From: Chloroflexota bacterium
Lineage (GTDB): Bacteria; Chloroflexota; Limnocylindria; Limnocylindrales; CSP1-4
Direction of reading: 5' to 3'
Length of the DNA stretch: 8,142 bases
Assembly (NCBI GenBank): GCA_021802185.1
Contig: JAKAAV010000079.1
Span: 1-8,142 of the forward strand
A program made the translations under genes and the position numbers. A model generated the notes under the pieces. That model worked only from the letters and a program-made list of their open reading frames with translations. It ran no database searches and was not told where the DNA came from. This document shows, piece after piece, positions 6,238 to 8,142 of the stretch. Every line of letters starts with the position of its first letter. Position 1 is the first letter of the stretch.

Positions 6238-7872
6238 TCACCCGCGGCCGATGACCGGCAGGACGATGGCCGAGGGATGCGTTGCGCAGTGCAGGATCTC
6301 CTGCTCCGCGACGTGCATCGCGGTCGCGCCGCCGAGCCCCTCGCCGCCCCCGAGATTCCGTGCGATCCGCGGGTGCGCGCCGCTCGACACCTGGACGCGA
6401 AGCCGGTGACCGCGCCGGAAGCGATACGCCGTGGGCCAGAGGTCCACGTCGACGCATCGCACGCCATCGCCGTCGGCCGCTGGTCCAAGGGCGGTCAGTC
6501 GAAGCGAGCCGTCGCACACGTTCGTCGACCGGCCATCCCGTGACACGTCGCACAGCCGGACGAAGACGTCGGTGTCGGTCGCGCTCGAGCGGAGGTGCAC
6601 CTGCGCCGAGACCGGCCCGATGACCTCGAGGTGGCCATCGAGCGGCTCCGTCGTGTACGTCAGCACGTCCGGGCGCGCCTCGAGGCGACGGTTGTCGCGC
6701 GCGCCCGCCCCGCGCGACATCAGGCTGCCGCCGACGGCGGGCGTCGGGTCGGCGGGGTCGTAGCGATAGCGGTCGGACGGCTCGTCGGCGGGTGGCGCGG
6801 GGTCCAATCGCCCGCCTGCGCGAAGGTGCCACCGTTCCGAGGTCGCGGCGGGAGGCCAGTCGGCCAGGTCTCGCCAGCGCCCCTCGCCCATCACGAACAC
6901 CCGGACGCGCGATCGCCGTGGACCCGGTCGGCGGTCGAGGTGCACGGCAAACCACCGGAGCGCCTCGCGCACGCCGACGAGGGCCGCGCCGACGGACAGG
7001 TGCGTCCACGGGCCGACGATCAGGTGGACCTCGCGTCCGGTCCGCCGGAGCGCGACGTAGTCGAGCAGCTGGTGCGGCAGGAGAATGTCGTACCAGCCGC
7101 CGACGAGCGACACCGCGGCGGTGACGTCGGGGATCCGGGCCGTGAAGTCGAGGCCGTCCCAGAAGGGATCGCCGGGCTCCGCGTGGTCGAGCCACGCCCG
7201 GTACAGCGGCACGCGATGGCCGACCGCCAGGACGTCGGCCTCGCGCAGCGGGAGGTGGTCGAACGCCCGGCGCAGCGCGCGACGGCCGAAGAGCGTGGCG
7301 CGCAGCCGTGGCAGGCCCGTCTCCTCCTGGTACGCGAGCTCCCGGACCCACGTCAGGAGCATGTCGAGCGCGAACCCGCCGCCGGGATACGTGAGGCTTC
7401 CGAACTCCGACGCCGTGATGACCGGCACGAGAGCCCGGAGGAAGGCCGGCGCGTCCGGCGCGACGGACCACTGCGTGTAGCCGAGGTAGCTCGGCCCGAA
7501 CATCCCGACCGAGCCACCGAACCATGGCTGTGCCGCGAGCCATTCGAGCGTCGCGAGGCCGTCGGAGCGCTCGTGACGCAGCGGCTGGAACTCCCCTCCC
7601 GACCCGAACGTCCCGCGGCAGCTCTGGAGCACGACCTGGTACCCGTGCTCGGCGATCACCCGCGCGAGCATCCCCCACGTCCCTCCGCGGCCGTACGGGC
7701 AGCGCATCAGGACGATCGGCGCGCGCTCGCGCCGGCGCGGCACGTAGCGGTCCGCGAGCAGGACGACGCCATCCGGCGTGACGACGCGGAGCCCGCGCTC
7801 GACGCGGACGTTCCGCGTGACGGGGGCCGGCAACCCGGCGAGCGCCGAGAACAGGCGCGACCCGGCGGTCAT
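6238..7872 (-). CDS. CocE/NonD family serine hydrolase
   Basis: A 544-residue alpha/beta hydrolase of the X-Pro dipeptidyl-peptidase (S15)/cocaine esterase family, which cleaves esters or amides; the substrate cannot be read from sequence. The N-terminal segment (V-E-R-G-L-R-V-V-T-P-D-G-V-V-L-L-A-D-R-Y, 24-43) is typical. The nucleophile elbow G-P-S-Y-L-G gives Ser128. G-G-W-Y-D gives Asp262 and G-P-W-T-H gives His291, so the triad is complete. D-W-P-P at 338-341 opens the C-terminal jelly-roll domain (about 345-540), which carries the family motif A-T-D-T-D-V-F-V-R-L-C-D-V at 431-443. There is no signal peptide, so it is probably cytoplasmic. The start codon overlaps the upstream ArsC-like stop as ATGA and no clear Shine-Dalgarno is seen, which points to translational coupling. 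The length is normal for the family. Confidence 0.93.
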   Translation of the reverse strand: MTAGSRLFSALAGLPAPVTRNVRVERGLRVVTPDGVVLLADRYVPRRRERAPIVLMRCPYGRGGTWGMLARVIAEHGYQVVLQSCRGTFGSGGEFQPLRHERSDGLATLEWLAAQPWFGGSVGMFGPSYLGYTQWSVAPDAPAFLRALVPVITASEFGSLTYPGGGFALDMLLTWVRELAYQEETGLPRLRATLFGRRALRRAFDHLPLREADVLAVGHRVPLYRAWLDHAEPGDPFWDGLDFTARIPDVTAAVSLVGGWYDILLPHQLLDYVALRRTGREVHLIVGPWTHLSVGAALVGVREALRWFAVHLDRRPGPRRSRVRVFVMGEGRWRDLADWPPAATSERWHLRAGGRLDPAPPADEPSDRYRYDPADPTPAVGGSLMSRGAGARDNRRLEARPDVLTYTTEPLDGHLEVIGPVSAQVHLRSSATDTDVFVRLCDVSRDGRSTNVCDGSLRLTALGPAADGDGVRCVDVDLWPTAYRFRRGHRLRVQVSSGAHPRIARNLGGGEGLGGATAMHVAEQEILHCATHPSAIVLPVIGRG

Positions 7873-8142
7873 GGCGCCGGGTCGGGGGTTGACCCGGTGC
7901 TCGGGTTCCCGCTGGCCGACGTGGTGGCGGCCGGACCGGCCGGGGCCCGCTCCGCGCGCAACGCGGCGATGTGGGCGGCGAGCTCGTCGCGGGCAGCCCG
8001 GAACGCCGCGAGGCGGCGCTCGTCGTCGCCCTCGGCGGCGGCCGGCTCATCGATGTCCCAGTGCCGCCGCCGCGCGGGGCCCGGGAAGTACGGCCGCGGC
8101 TCCCGTGCGCGGGCGCAGACGGTGACGACCGCGTCGAACGGC
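7869..8142 (-). CDS. ArsC/low-molecular-weight phosphatase-like protein (C-terminal part)
   Basis: The last 90 residues of a protein whose N-terminus, including the catalytic P-loop, lies beyond the right edge. The visible part, P-F-D-A-V-V-T-V-C, then Y-F-P-G-P-A-R-R-R-H-W-D-I-D-E-P-A-A-A-E-G, then L-A-A-F-R-A-A-R-D-E-L, matches the thioredoxin-coupled arsenate reductase branch of the LMW tyrosine phosphatase fold. In B. subtilis ArsC two redox cysteines (82 and 89) follow the nucleophile. Here the first is kept (codon 8115-8117), but the position seven residues later is Arg (codon 8094-8096). A Pro/Ser/Thr/Ala tail of about 27 residues extends beyond the usual end. The frame is not listed by ATG-bounded searches because it is truncated. 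The stop overlaps the hydrolase start, so the two form one operon. Confidence 0.82.
   Translation of the reverse strand, partial: PFDAVVTVCARAREPRPYFPGPARRRHWDIDEPAAAEGDDERRLAAFRAARDELAAHIAALRAERAPAGPAATTSASGNPSTGSTPDPAP

Noticed and set aside
6113..8050. A 645-codon minus-strand frame overlapping the hydrolase
   Set aside because: It is the +1 shadow of the hydrolase and ArsC-like genes, rich in Arg/Pro. The frame with the Ser-Asp-His triad and family motifs is the real one.

Overview
The window is uniformly very GC-rich, with codon third positions nearly always G or C, so most frames are open and most long open frames are shadows. Recognisable proteins are an actinobacterial-style AlkA-type glycosylase, a TPM membrane protein next to PspA, a DUF6582-type small protein, a CocE/NonD hydrolase and a thioredoxin-type ArsC/LMW phosphatase. 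Together they suggest a high-GC soil-type bacterium, either Actinomycetota or a high-GC Chloroflexota such as Limnocylindria. The phylum is an inference from protein style only. There is no rRNA, tRNA, transposase, CRISPR or prophage hallmark.

Layout. (1) Bases 1-712, plus strand: the 3' part of a DNA-3-methyladenine glycosylase gene, whose C-terminal tail looks like the product of a 1-nt frameshift near base 520. (2) Bases 743-776: a GC-rich hairpin between converging genes. (3) Bases 785-3793, minus strand: a two-gene envelope-stress unit. It encodes a secreted/membrane TPM-domain protein with a long cytoplasmic helical region and an FG-repeat tail, then PspA with a strong ribosome binding site. 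(4) Bases 3926-4258, minus strand: a 110-aa DUF6582-like protein with a near-perfect Shine-Dalgarno. (5) Bases 4259-4774: no convincing gene, but three CTTGC motifs at exact 11-bp spacing. (6) Bases 4775-5791, plus strand: an unrecognised protein with two beta-rich, possibly PH-like segments; its start is uncertain. (7) Bases 6036-6116, plus strand: a 26-aa single-span membrane microprotein with a strong ribosome binding site, followed by a strong bidirectional terminator (6168-6201). (8) Bases 6238-8142, minus strand: a CocE/NonD serine hydrolase translationally coupled (ATGA overlap) to an upstream ArsC-like gene that runs off the right edge.

Functional reading. The best-supported system is TPM protein plus PspA. 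It resembles the actinobacterial TPM-PspA pair and the Bacillus subtilis PspA/YdjGHI membrane-stress module, in which a TPM protein (YdjH) helps place PspA at the membrane. The ArsC-hydrolase pair is probably one transcript, but the biochemical link between the two is not obvious. I see no clear evidence of a wholly new multi-gene system. The most interesting items are the FG-repeat TPM protein, the membrane microprotein, the ArsC-like protein lacking its usual second redox cysteine, and the glycosylase frameshift.
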